This document shows, piece by piece, positions 1 to 8,515 of a stretch of DNA of 64,000 bases. Each line of letters begins with the position of its first letter. Positions within the stretch are counted from its first letter, which is position 1. Source of the stretch: Streptomyces sp. 11x1 (GTDB taxonomy: Bacteria > Actinomycetota > Actinomycetes > Streptomycetales > Streptomycetaceae); contig NZ_CP122458.1 in NCBI RefSeq assembly GCF_032598905.1, forward strand, positions 7,775,001-7,839,000, written 5' to 3'. The translations under genes were made by a program, and so were the position numbers. The notes under the pieces were generated by a model that saw only the letters and a list, made by a program, of their open reading frames with translations, made no database searches and was not told the DNA's origin.

Positions 1-2
1 CG

Positions 3-1619
3 GTGGCCGACGCCATACAGCGGCACGTCACCGAGACCGGCTGGGCCGACCTCGCTCTGGAGCACATCGAAGCCGGCGGCGACCCGGACCCCGTCCTCAA
101 GGCCGCCTACGACACCCTCGCCACCCGAGTCCGGGACCGGCGGCGGCAGATCGACGCGTTCTTCGCGCGCTCTCTTTCCGCCTGGACGCGGGCTGGCACC
201 CAGCCCGGCAGCATGCTCACCGTCGAGACCTTCCTCGACCGCGTGGTCGGACAGGTCGCCCGGCGCGGGGTGGAACGGCGGGTACTGCTGCTCGTGCTCG
301 ACGGCATGAGTGTGGCCATAGCGAACGAACTCGGCGAGGAACTACGCGCATCCTGGGCGGAGTTCGACCCCCTGCCCGAGGGCGCTCCACAGCGTCGGGC
401 GATGGCCGCCGCCCTGCCCACCGTGACGGCCGTGTCCCGCACCTCACTGTTCGCGGGAACGCTGATGAAGGGCACCCAGGCCGACGAGAAGCGGCTCTTC
501 CCCACGCTCAAGCTGTGGGGCGGTGCCCCGGCCGGCGTCTTCCACAAGGACGACCTGCGCGGCGAGACCGCGGGCGACACCTTCGGCCCGGCGCTCACGG
601 AGGCGCTCACCGACGGCCGGACGCATGTCGCCGTCGTCCTCAACGCCATCGACGACCGTCTCGCCAAGGAACAGAAGCTCGGCGACGGGGCCTGGCGGGT
701 CGACGACGTGCCCGGCCTGCGAGACCTGCTGCGGGTGGCGGCGGCCCAGGGCATGGCCGTCGTTCTCACCAGTGACCACGGCCACGTCGTCGACCGGCAC
801 GGAAAGAAGGTCGACACCGCTGTCGAGCCCGCGTCCGCCCGACATCGCCTGCCCGTCGGCGGTCCCCTCGCCGACCGGGAGATCGCCCTCAGCGGACCGC
901 GCGTGGTGTGGCCCGAGCCCGGCGCGTCCATCGTGGCGCTGTGGGACGCCGACTCCCGCTACACCGCCCTCAAGGCCGGCTACCACGGCGGGGCCTCGCT
1001 CGCCGAGTTCACCATCCCCGTGCTCGCCTTCCTGCCGTTCGGGGCGGAACCGCCGAAGGAATGGCGGGAGCTGGGCGACCAGCGGCCCCTGTGGTGGGCT
1101 CCCGAGGAGGTGGGGAGGGCACCGCTGCCGAGTGAGGCCACCACTCAGCTGCTCGTCGGGACGACTTCCGCCGTGCCGAAGAAGCCGACGGGGAAGTCCC
1201 AGAAGAAGCAGGCGGAACTCGCGCGCACACACGAGGCGCTCTTCGACGTGGAGCTGACCACCGGAGGAGACGACTCCCTTCTCACCCCGACCCTCGTCTC
1301 CCGGACGGAGGCGCTGGTGACGGCCCTGCTCGGCTCGGAGACGTACCAGGGTCAGCTCGGGGGGCTCGCCCGCAAGCCGCAGCAGGAGCAGGTCCACAAG
1401 GCGCTCGCCGCCCTGCTCGACGCGGGCGGCACCCTGCCCGTGACCGCGCTCGCCCAGCGCGCCGGCATGCCCGTCACCCGGAGCGACGGTTTCGCCGCCG
1501 TTCTGCGGCAACTCCTCAACTACGACGGCGTGCAGGTACTGGAGACCCTGCCGGACGGCCGTACCCTGCGGCTCCACGAGGCACTGCTGCGAGAGCAGTT
1601 CGCCCTCGGAGGCGGCTGA
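3..1619 (+). CDS. pglZ: BREX type 2 phosphatase-like protein PglZ, C-terminal part (truncated by window edge)
   Basis: The reading frame is already open at the window edge, so this is the last ~538 residues of a longer protein; full-length BREX-2 PglZ proteins are much larger. It belongs to the PglZ branch of the alkaline-phosphatase superfamily, a core component of BREX and Pgl phage-resistance systems. Visible signs are the metal-site strand LLLVLDGM (around residue 98), a Ser/Thr-rich segment [15 protein letters not shown] that should hold the nucleophile equivalent, and SDHGHVVDR (around residue 259). A Lys/Gln-rich linker (about residues 390-405) leads to a C-terminal helical domain. It ends just before a strong hairpin. 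brxD and brxHI follow on the same strand, but only after an inverted two-gene cassette. The true start lies outside the window. Confidence 0.88.
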   Translation: MADAIQRHVTETGWADLALEHIEAGGDPDPVLKAAYDTLATRVRDRRRQIDAFFARSLSAWTRAGTQPGSMLTVETFLDRVVGQVARRGVERRVLLLVLDGMSVAIANELGEELRASWAEFDPLPEGAPQRRAMAAALPTVTAVSRTSLFAGTLMKGTQADEKRLFPTLKLWGGAPAGVFHKDDLRGETAGDTFGPALTEALTDGRTHVAVVLNAIDDRLAKEQKLGDGAWRVDDVPGLRDLLRVAAAQGMAVVLTSDHGHVVDRHGKKVDTAVEPASARHRLPVGGPLADREIALSGPRVVWPEPGASIVALWDADSRYTALKAGYHGGASLAEFTIPVLAFLPFGAEPPKEWRELGDQRPLWWAPEEVGRAPLPSEATTQLLVGTTSAVPKKPTGKSQKKQAELARTHEALFDVELTTGGDDSLLTPTLVSRTEALVTALLGSETYQGQLGGLARKPQQEQVHKALAALLDAGGTLPVTALAQRAGMPVTRSDGFAAVLRQLLNYDGVQVLETLPDGRTLRLHEALLREQFALGGG

Positions 1620-1630
1620 GGACATGGCTC

Positions 1631-1664
1631 GGGGTGTCTCGGGGCCTTGGCCCCGAGACACCCC
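1631..1664. terminator. Perfect 16-bp hairpin between convergent pglZ and CBS-HEPN genes
   Basis: Arm GGGGTGTCTCGGGGCC (1631-1646) and its exact complement (1649-1664) are separated by only TT. It starts 11 bases after the pglZ stop and lies 30 bases before the stop of the convergent gene, so it can serve both as a bidirectional terminator. There is no T tract, as is usual in high-G+C actinomycetes. Confidence 0.85.
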
Positions 1665-1693
1665 TGAGCGGTCCTCCCGCGTCGCTCGCTACC

Positions 1694-2746
1694 TCATGAC
1701 GCGAACGCCCTCAGAACCTTCGCGAAGGTCGTCAGCTCGTCGATCATTTCCGGCGGAAGGGGCTTCTCGTCGAAGTGGGCGATCCGGTTACGGATGTCCT
1801 TCACCCGCCTCAGCAGGCCGATGAACTGCTCCCGGGGCATGTTGGGCCACTTCAGGGCCTCCCAGTTGCGGTCGGCCTGTTCGGCGAAGGACTGCCTCGT
1901 CTGGTCTCCGTCCAGGAGTCTCAGGTAGTCGCCGAACATCAGGTCCGACACCTGGCCGGTGCGGTGCTCCGGTCTCTTGTTCGTCTGGACCGCCTTGATG
2001 GTCTCCGTGTCCAGAGCCGCGCCCAGGCAGCGGCGCAGCAGGGACTCGATGTCGCCCACGATGAAGAAAGGACGTGCCGCCCCCTCGAAGCGGTCCGTGA
2101 CGTCCGCGGCGGTGACGATGCCGGAGAGGCAGCCGTCGTCCCCGCGGACGAGCAGATAGCCGTGCTCGCGGATGACAGGGAGGGCGGCGAAGAACTCCTG
2201 CCGGGCGTCGGCGACGGGCAGCGAGTCCTTCTCCATCGCGTTGTCGAGGGTGGCCTCCTTCCCCGCCTCGTACATCTTGGCCACGGCCCCCCAGGTGACC
2301 ACGCCGTGGACCTGTGCCATGCCGGTGGTCACCGGAATCTGGGAGAGGCCCTTCGTGCGCATCAGAAAGGTCGTCTGGGACAGGGGCGTGCCAGGGCCCA
2401 CGGACACCACGCCGCGCCGCGCGGACGGGATGTCGCCGAGCAGGAGCCGCTGGGGCAGGGCGTGCGAGGGCAGGGCCTCGTCCGTCGCGTCGGTTTCGTC
2501 GTCCGTGTCGGCCGGTGTGCGCTGCGCGGGCACGGCCGCCAGCGGCACGACGTCGACTGTGGTGCGCAGTGCGCAGACGGCGAAGTCCGGCAGTGTGGTC
2601 AGCCCGGCGTCCGTCAGGGCCTGCGAGATCCGGTGCACCGTCCGGTGATCTCGGACCCTGACCTGGAACAGGTCGAGGATCTCCTGCACGGCCACGGTCC
2701 TGCCCTTGAGCGAGGCGAGGTCCGGCTCCTGCGGCCTGGTCGTCAT
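1694..2746 (-). CDS. CBS-domain protein with C-terminal HEPN (RNase-like) signature
   Basis: 350 residues from the ATG whose first bases overlap the upstream stop as ATGA, so it is probably translationally coupled to the DUF262 gene. Two CBS-like segments lie mid-protein: one starting near LSQTTFLMRTKGLSQIPV and continuing through GVVTWGAVAKMYE, and a second near SLPVADARQEFFAALPVIREHGYLLV with SGIVTAADVTDRF. CBS pairs usually bind adenine nucleotides. The C-terminal ~130 residues are helical and end with RNRIAH (319-324), which fits the R-x4-H signature of HEPN ribonucleases, followed by a final helix. Inference: a nucleotide-sensing RNase or abortive-infection effector working with its DUF262 partner. 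The fold and activity are not proven; it could be a non-catalytic HEPN protein. Its position inside a BREX-2 locus supports a defence role. Confidence 0.72.
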   Translation of the reverse strand: MTTRPQEPDLASLKGRTVAVQEILDLFQVRVRDHRTVHRISQALTDAGLTTLPDFAVCALRTTVDVVPLAAVPAQRTPADTDDETDATDEALPSHALPQRLLLGDIPSARRGVVSVGPGTPLSQTTFLMRTKGLSQIPVTTGMAQVHGVVTWGAVAKMYEAGKEATLDNAMEKDSLPVADARQEFFAALPVIREHGYLLVRGDDGCLSGIVTAADVTDRFEGAARPFFIVGDIESLLRRCLGAALDTETIKAVQTNKRPEHRTGQVSDLMFGDYLRLLDGDQTRQSFAEQADRNWEALKWPNMPREQFIGLLRRVKDIRNRIAHFDEKPLPPEMIDELTTFAKVLRAFAS

Positions 2747-4560
2747 CGGGCGTCGTCCTCCGGCAGGTCGCGGAGCATCGTCTTCTTGCCCATGGCGGAG
2801 TGCACCAGGTCCTGCAACTGCTTGGAGCGGTCGCGGTAGAAGCGCTCGTAGTCGTTCTCGCGCAAGGCGTCCGGGTCGATCAGGTGGGTGGTCAGGACAT
2901 CGTCGAACCACTCGGGACGGGTGTCGGACGCGGCGATCATCGTTGACACGTACGACGACGGCGCCCCCGTCATGTCCATGGCCGCGCGGTACGACAGGGG
3001 GGTCTTGTTCACGATCGAACTCGTTGGCAGACCCTGGCTGTTGCCCCGCCGGAACCAGGCCTTGGGGAAGATCTGCCGGACGTCCACGCCGTACTCGTCC
3101 AGTCGGCCGGGGCTGAGCGGGGCGTCCGTGTGGTGCCAGTCCACCGCCCCCTGCCTGATCAGCAGGGCGTAGATCCCCTTGTAGGCGGCGCTGTTGCGGG
3201 TGGTGAGGGTGTCGAGGCGCTCGGCGAAGAAGAACGCCTCGGTGACCGTCTCGGGTGCCCTCTCATCCTGCGCGATCCAGGGGACGAACTGCTCGACGTC
3301 CTTGGTGAAGCGCGTCTCCGTGGAGCCGCCGTACATCTCACCGAGCACCCCGCACCAGTACCACTGCTCGATCTTCTCCTCCGCCCCCAGACCGTCCATC
3401 GCCGTGTCGAGGATGGCGCGGACGGCCGCGAGCGGGACGAGCTGCGTCTTGTACGGCAGGTCGGCCGGGCGGACGATGCACTGCCGTTCCAGGAAGTCAC
3501 CAACCCACGCGAACGCGTCGGCGAGCTTGGGCGCCAGACGGACGAAGTCGGCCAGGGGGAGGTCGAGCAGATCGCGGCGCTTGCAGGACACCGTGGCCCC
3601 GAGGCCCGCCTGCTTGCGCTCCCAGGTGCGCACCAAGGCGATGGCCTGCAGGAAGTCGATGCTGCTCAGCCCGTTCTCGAGACCGCTGTCGACGCGGCCG
3701 AAGACCGGGTACTTGCTCGCCAGCGCTTGCTTGATCTCCCGCCACACCTCGGGGAGTTGGTAGTAGTCCCCGGTCTGGTCCACATAGTCGCGGTCCCCGG
3801 CGTACGTCGCGGTGAGCAGTTCGAACACGTTCAGGGGAACGCCGCCCGTGTTGACTCGCTCGAACACCGCGCAGACGGCGTCCATGGAGGTGGAGGCGCC
3901 CAGGCGGATCATCGGGACCTGGAAGGCGCGGACCTGTTGCAGGACCGCTTCGTCGAACTGGCCCCACAGGTCCCAGTTCCGGTCCTCGTCGGCCTTGATG
4001 TACGCCTTCTTCCACTCGTTCACGCGCTGGGCGTCGAAGACGAAGTGGAGCGGGAAGAGACCGGCCGCGCACTCGGCCTCGGTGCTGCTCAGATCCAGCA
4101 CCACGGTGCGGTTGAAGTCCGTCCTGAGCACCTTGTCGGCCGGGACGGACACGACGGCCTCGTCACGGTCCGCGGACGGTCCGACGGCCTTCGCGATGTC
4201 GACGTAGTACCACCGCTGGATGGGCTTGCTCCGGGAGTCCGCCGTCTCCACCGGGGCGTCGAGCCACAGGGCCTGGAAGAGGGAGGTGAGGCGCTGCTGT
4301 CCGTCCAGCAGCAGGAGGTCGGCCGCCGGGTCCCCGTCCGGCCGCGCACCGGTGAGGGTCCGCGAACGGAACCGGGTGGCGCCGCCGGTCTGCAGCGTCA
4401 TCACGACGCCCAGCGGGTAGTCGAGGGTGACCGTCGCGATGATCGCCCGGATCCGGTCGTCGTCCCACTTCCAGTTCCGCTGGAAGTCGGGCAGTTGTAA
4501 GGACCCCGAGGCGACATCCGCCAGAACGTCCTTCAGCTTCACGTTGTCGAGGGCCGCCAT
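2743..4560 (-). CDS. DUF262 (GmrS/ParB-like) protein with degenerate C-terminal HNH-like region
   Basis: 605 residues. The N-terminal DUF262 domain carries the family signature LLLLDGQQRLTSL (DGQQR at 86-90) and the downstream ERVNTGG...LNVFELLTATYA block. DUF262 is the nucleotide-hydrolysing half of GmrSD-type IV restriction enzymes and occurs in many defence islands. Proteins of this type often end in an HNH-like domain with a HHIFPKxW...SIVNKTPL pattern. Here the C terminus reads RQIFPKAW (495-502) followed by SIVNKTPLS, so the framework is kept but the usual histidines are Arg-Gln. Codon 21 is TTA (4498-4500), a rare leucine codon that in Streptomyces makes translation depend on the bldA tRNA. 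It is divergent from brxD and overlaps the CBS-HEPN gene by four bases. The DUF262 family assignment is firm; the substrate is unknown. Confidence 0.85.
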   Translation of the reverse strand: MAALDNVKLKDVLADVASGSLQLPDFQRNWKWDDDRIRAIIATVTLDYPLGVVMTLQTGGATRFRSRTLTGARPDGDPAADLLLLDGQQRLTSLFQALWLDAPVETADSRSKPIQRWYYVDIAKAVGPSADRDEAVVSVPADKVLRTDFNRTVVLDLSSTEAECAAGLFPLHFVFDAQRVNEWKKAYIKADEDRNWDLWGQFDEAVLQQVRAFQVPMIRLGASTSMDAVCAVFERVNTGGVPLNVFELLTATYAGDRDYVDQTGDYYQLPEVWREIKQALASKYPVFGRVDSGLENGLSSIDFLQAIALVRTWERKQAGLGATVSCKRRDLLDLPLADFVRLAPKLADAFAWVGDFLERQCIVRPADLPYKTQLVPLAAVRAILDTAMDGLGAEEKIEQWYWCGVLGEMYGGSTETRFTKDVEQFVPWIAQDERAPETVTEAFFFAERLDTLTTRNSAAYKGIYALLIRQGAVDWHHTDAPLSPGRLDEYGVDVRQIFPKAWFRRGNSQGLPTSSIVNKTPLSYRAAMDMTGAPSSYVSTMIAASDTRPEWFDDVLTTHLIDPDALRENDYERFYRDRSKQLQDLVHSAMGKKTMLRDLPEDDAR

Positions 4561-4788
4561 GTGACTCCACTTCCCACCCTGATGCCTGTACGGAGAGTGA
4601 TTTCATCAGCGCTTTCCGGTGACAGTCAACTGGTTCACCGAACAACGAGATGACCGCGGGCGCCGTCCGGATCAGGTTTCAGGGACGGGGCCATGAGGAG
4701 GGAGACAGCGGGCCCACAGAGTCACGAACCGGGTAGGACACAACTTCCTCGAGGCCACGGCGCACAGGGAGATGGAACACTGGTCCTC
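4561..4788. promoter_or_regulatory. Divergent intergenic region between DUF262 gene and brxD
   Basis: 228 bp that must hold the promoters of the inverted DUF262/CBS-HEPN pair and of brxD-brxHI. The DUF262-proximal part is noticeably richer in A and T (4595-4660) than the flanking genes. No convincing consensus -35/-10 pair or palindromic operator was recognised. An in-frame ATG at 4693 could extend BrxD by 32 residues, but the added segment looks non-coding. Confidence 0.45.
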
Positions 4789-6138
4789 GTGAGCACCACC
4801 GGATCCAAGCGCCCCGCCCAGGTCAGCGCGGCCCGCCGCCGTACCGTCATTGACGCCCTGCGCCGTGGAGCCGTGCCCGAGAGCGGGCTCGACCTGCTCG
4901 CGACCGGCCTCGACCGGTTCGAGACGGCCCTGGACGCCGAGCTGGACGCCGTGTCGTCCGGGGGGTCCGTGTTCAAGGCCGTACGGGGTGAGTACGGGTC
5001 CGGCAAGACGTTCTTCACGCGCTGGCTGGGCGAGCGGGCCAAGCGCCGCAACTTCGCCGTGGCCGAGATCCAGATCTCGGAGAACGAGACGCCGCTGCAC
5101 AAGCTGGAGACGGTCTACCGGCGGCTCACCGAAAGGCTCACCACGTCCAGCTTCCCGCCCAGCGCCCTGCGGCCCGTGGTCGACGCCTGGTTCTACGCCC
5201 TGGAGGAGGACGCCCTCGCAGCCGGCGCGACCGAGGAGGAGCTGCCCGGCGAAGTGGAGAAACTGCTCGTGGCGCGGCTCGCCGAGGTGTCCCGGCACGC
5301 CCCGTCCTTCGCCACCGCGTTGCGCGGCTACCGGGCCGCCCTCGCGGACGGGGACGAGGCGACCGCCTCGGCCGTCCTGGCGTGGCTCGGCGGCCAGCCG
5401 CATGTGGCGGCCTCCGCCCGCAGGTTCGCCGGGGTGCGCGGCGACCTCGACCATTTCGGTGCCCTCGGTTTCCTGCAGGGCCTCCTCACCGTGCTGCGCG
5501 ACTCCGGGCACACCGGGCTCTTCGTCGTCCTCGACGAGGTGGAGACGCTCCAGCGGGTCCGGTCGGACGCCCGGGACAAGGCGCTCAACTCGCTGCGGCA
5601 GCTCATCGACGAGGTGCACTCCGGCCGCTTCCCCGGCCTGTACCTCGTCATCACCGGCACACCCGCCTTCTACGACGGGCAGCAAGGCGTGCAGCGCCTG
5701 GCACCGCTCGCCCAGAGGCTCGCCACGGACTTCACCACCGACCCGCGCTTCGACAACCCCCGGGCCGTGCAGATCAGGCTCCCCGGGTTCAACCAGGAGT
5801 CTCTGGTCGGACTCGGCCTCACCATCCGTGACCTGTACGCCGATGCCGCGGCCATGCCTGAACGCGTGCGGACGGTCGTCGACGACGCCTACGTCGCCGA
5901 CCTCGCGGTGGCCGTCGGCGGAGCGCTGGGCGGGAAGGTCGGGGTGGCTCCCCGGTTGTTCCTGAAGAAACTCGTCGGGGACGTGCTCGACCGCGTGGAC
6001 CAGTTCGACGACTTCGATCCCCGGCAGCACTACCGGCTGACGGTCGCGGGCAGCGAACTCACCGATGTGGAGCGAAACCTCGCCGCCGCGGTCGCCGGCG
6101 GCTCCGCGTCGGCCGACGACATCGACCTGGAGCTGTGA
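4789..6138 (+). CDS. brxD: BREX type 2 ATP-binding protein BrxD
   Basis: 449 residues from GTG 4789; the ATG at 4693 would add a low-quality leader. The family motif segment RRTVIDALRRGAVPESGLDLLATGLDRFE precedes a Walker A GEYGSGKT (67-74). Walker B with the acidic pair is LFVVLDEVETL, and an arginine-rich central region follows. It is a P-loop ATPase of the DUF2791-type family found next to PglZ in BREX type 2 loci; its exact step in phage exclusion is not established. A partly A/G-rich stretch (CAGGGAGATGG) upstream may be the ribosome site, though spacing is long. Its TGA overlaps the ATG of brxHI, so the two are almost certainly co-translated and probably act together. Confidence 0.85.
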   Translation: MSTTGSKRPAQVSAARRRTVIDALRRGAVPESGLDLLATGLDRFETALDAELDAVSSGGSVFKAVRGEYGSGKTFFTRWLGERAKRRNFAVAEIQISENETPLHKLETVYRRLTERLTTSSFPPSALRPVVDAWFYALEEDALAAGATEEELPGEVEKLLVARLAEVSRHAPSFATALRGYRAALADGDEATASAVLAWLGGQPHVAASARRFAGVRGDLDHFGALGFLQGLLTVLRDSGHTGLFVVLDEVETLQRVRSDARDKALNSLRQLIDEVHSGRFPGLYLVITGTPAFYDGQQGVQRLAPLAQRLATDFTTDPRFDNPRAVQIRLPGFNQESLVGLGLTIRDLYADAAAMPERVRTVVDDAYVADLAVAVGGALGGKVGVAPRLFLKKLVGDVLDRVDQFDDFDPRQHYRLTVAGSELTDVERNLAAAVAGGSASADDIDLEL

Positions 6139-8339
6139 TGGCGGCGGACGCGGGACTTCCGGCGGGGAGAGGCTCGGGTGGCGAGGACGCCGATGTGCTG
6201 GAGCGGCTCGATCCCGTTGTCCTGCATCACATCGTCAACACACTCGGCTGGCCCGACCTGCGCCCTCTGCAGCGTGCGGCGATCACACCGCTCATGGAGG
6301 GACAGGACGCCGTACTCCTGGCTCCGACGGCGGGAGGCAAGACCGAGGCGGCCTGTTTTCCTCTGCTGTCGGCGATGGCCGAGCAGGGGTGGACCGGTAC
6401 GTCCGTGCTGTACTTGTGCCCGCTCAAGGCGCTTCTCAACAACCTGGTCGTCCGTGTCGACTCCTATGCCCAGTGGCTGGGACGGCGGGCTGCGCTCTGG
6501 CACGGTGACACCAAGGAATCACAACGGCAGCGCATCCGGGCAGAGGCGCCGGACATCCTGCTGACCACGCCCGAGTCACTCGAAGCGATGCTGATCGGCG
6601 TGAAGACCGACCATGCACGCCTGTTGGGGAGCGTGCGGGCCGTCGTCGTCGACGAAGTGCACGCGTTCGCAGGCGATGACCGGGGATGGCACCTGCTCGC
6701 CGTGCTGGAACGGCTGGAGCGGGTCACCGGACGGCCCATTCAGCGCGTCGGGCTCTCGGCGACTGTCGGCAACCCGGCCGAGTTGCTGCACTGGCTGCAA
6801 GGGGCCGGCGTCCGCAGTCGCACTGGTCAGGTGGTTGCCCCCGGAGTGCACCTGCCGACCACGGACGGCAGCGGCCACAGCGCCAAAGCGAGCCCAGAGC
6901 CGTCCAACAGGCCGGCGGGCGATGTGGAACTCGACTACGTCGGCTCCCTCGACAACGCGGCCAAACTCATTGCCGCGCTGCACAGAGGGGAGAAGCGGCT
7001 CGTCTTCTGCGACTCGCGCCGCCAGGTCGAGGAGCTGGGCGCGGCGCTCCGCGCCCGCGAGGTGACGGTCTTCCTGTCCCACGCCTCGCTCTCCGTCGAT
7101 GAACGCACCCGTTCCGAGCGAGCGTTCGCCGAGGCACGCGATTGCGTCATCGTCTCCACGTCGACCCTTGAGCTCGGCATCGACGTCGGTGACCTGGACC
7201 GCGTGATCCAGATCGACTCACCGGCCTCCGTAGCCTCGTTCCTGCAGCGCATCGGCCGCACCGGCCGACGTGCCGGGACCTTGCGGAACTGTCTGTTCCT
7301 CACCACCCACAAGAACACACTGCTGCAGGCGGCGGGCCTGTTGCTGCTGTGGTCGCGGGGCTGGGTCGAACCGGTCGAGCCTCCGCCGGTACCGCGTCAC
7401 CTGGTGGCCCAGCAACTGCTCGCCGTCACCCTGCAACAGCACAAGCTCGGCGACCGGCTGTGGGACCGACAGTGGAACGGCCTCGCCCCCTTCGACAAGT
7501 CGGCTGCCCCGATCCTGCGCTTCCTGACTGAAGAGGGCTTCCTCGACAACGACGGCGGCATGCTGTTCGTCGGCCCCGAGGCGGAACGTCGCTTCGGTAG
7601 AAGGCACTTCATCGAACTCACCGCCTCCTTCACCGCACCTCCGCAGTTCACTGTCCTGTCCGGACGCACGGAGATCGGTCGCACCGACCCGAGCGTGCTC
7701 ACCGAGGAACGCCCCGGCCCCCGGAGGTTGCTCCTGGGTGGACGCAGCTGGCAGGTCACCTACATCGACTGGCTGCGCAAACGCGCCTTCGTCGAGCCGG
7801 CCGACGGCGGTGGAGTCGCCAAGTGGATGAACGGTGGCGTCGCCGGACTGTCGTACGCGTTGACGCGTGCCATGCGCGAGGTGCTGCTGGGCGCGAGCCC
7901 GCCCGTCTCCCTTACCCGGCGGGCGGAGGCGTGCCTCGCCGAACAGCGCGAAACCGACGCACCTGACACCGTTCACCCGGGCGGCACGTTGATCACGCGC
8001 GTGGGCTCCGATGTCCGTTGGTGGACCTGGGCCGGCTACCGGGCAAACGCCACCCTGGCGGCCACCCTGCAGTCCGTCACCGACCCCCTGCAACGGCCCA
8101 CCGACAGCTGGCTGCGCCTTCGCGAGAATCTCAGCCCGGCCGCCTGGCGTACGGCCCGTGAGAACGTCGGCGAGAACCTCGTCCTGCCCGACGTGGACCC
8201 CAGGGCCGTACGCGGCTTGAAGTTCTCCGCCGCCCTTCCGGAACGCCTCGCCGTGGCCACGGTGGCGGCCCGCTTGGCCGACTTCGAGAGCGCCCGTTCG
8301 GTGCTCGGCGAGCTGACGCGCTTTCAGTACGAAGGCTGA
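6138..8339 (+). CDS. brxHI: BREX type 2 Lhr-like DEAD/DEAH helicase BrxHI
   Basis: 733 residues from ATG 6138, which shares its A with the brxD stop (TGATG). It is a superfamily 2 helicase. Motif I is APTAGGKTE (62-70), motif II DEVH (172-175), motif III LSATVGNP, and the second RecA lobe carries STSTLELGIDVGDLDRVIQ and the motif VI region QRIGRTGRRAG. The C-terminal ~330 residues hold the winged-helix and accessory part typical of Lhr-like enzymes. It is one of the genes that defines BREX type 2. Expected role is DNA or RNA unwinding during host-DNA recognition or phage DNA blockage. All motor motifs look intact. Confidence 0.87.
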   Translation: MAADAGLPAGRGSGGEDADVLERLDPVVLHHIVNTLGWPDLRPLQRAAITPLMEGQDAVLLAPTAGGKTEAACFPLLSAMAEQGWTGTSVLYLCPLKALLNNLVVRVDSYAQWLGRRAALWHGDTKESQRQRIRAEAPDILLTTPESLEAMLIGVKTDHARLLGSVRAVVVDEVHAFAGDDRGWHLLAVLERLERVTGRPIQRVGLSATVGNPAELLHWLQGAGVRSRTGQVVAPGVHLPTTDGSGHSAKASPEPSNRPAGDVELDYVGSLDNAAKLIAALHRGEKRLVFCDSRRQVEELGAALRAREVTVFLSHASLSVDERTRSERAFAEARDCVIVSTSTLELGIDVGDLDRVIQIDSPASVASFLQRIGRTGRRAGTLRNCLFLTTHKNTLLQAAGLLLLWSRGWVEPVEPPPVPRHLVAQQLLAVTLQQHKLGDRLWDRQWNGLAPFDKSAAPILRFLTEEGFLDNDGGMLFVGPEAERRFGRRHFIELTASFTAPPQFTVLSGRTEIGRTDPSVLTEERPGPRRLLLGGRSWQVTYIDWLRKRAFVEPADGGGVAKWMNGGVAGLSYALTRAMREVLLGASPPVSLTRRAEACLAEQRETDAPDTVHPGGTLITRVGSDVRWWTWAGYRANATLAATLQSVTDPLQRPTDSWLRLRENLSPAAWRTARENVGENLVLPDVDPRAVRGLKFSAALPERLAVATVAARLADFESARSVLGELTRFQYEG

Positions 8340-8515
8340 ATCGGAAAGCCGCCAAGGCTGCTTCGATCCGGACGGTTGAGGCTACCCCGTCCCTGTGACT
8401 GCTTCGGTACTACGGAAAGGCGAAGGCCTCCCGGTCTACGCGACCACAGTGGTCAAAGCCGCGTCCGCAGCGGACGGTGCTTGAGCGGGGTCCAGCAGCC
8501 CGCCGCGCCTTCTGC

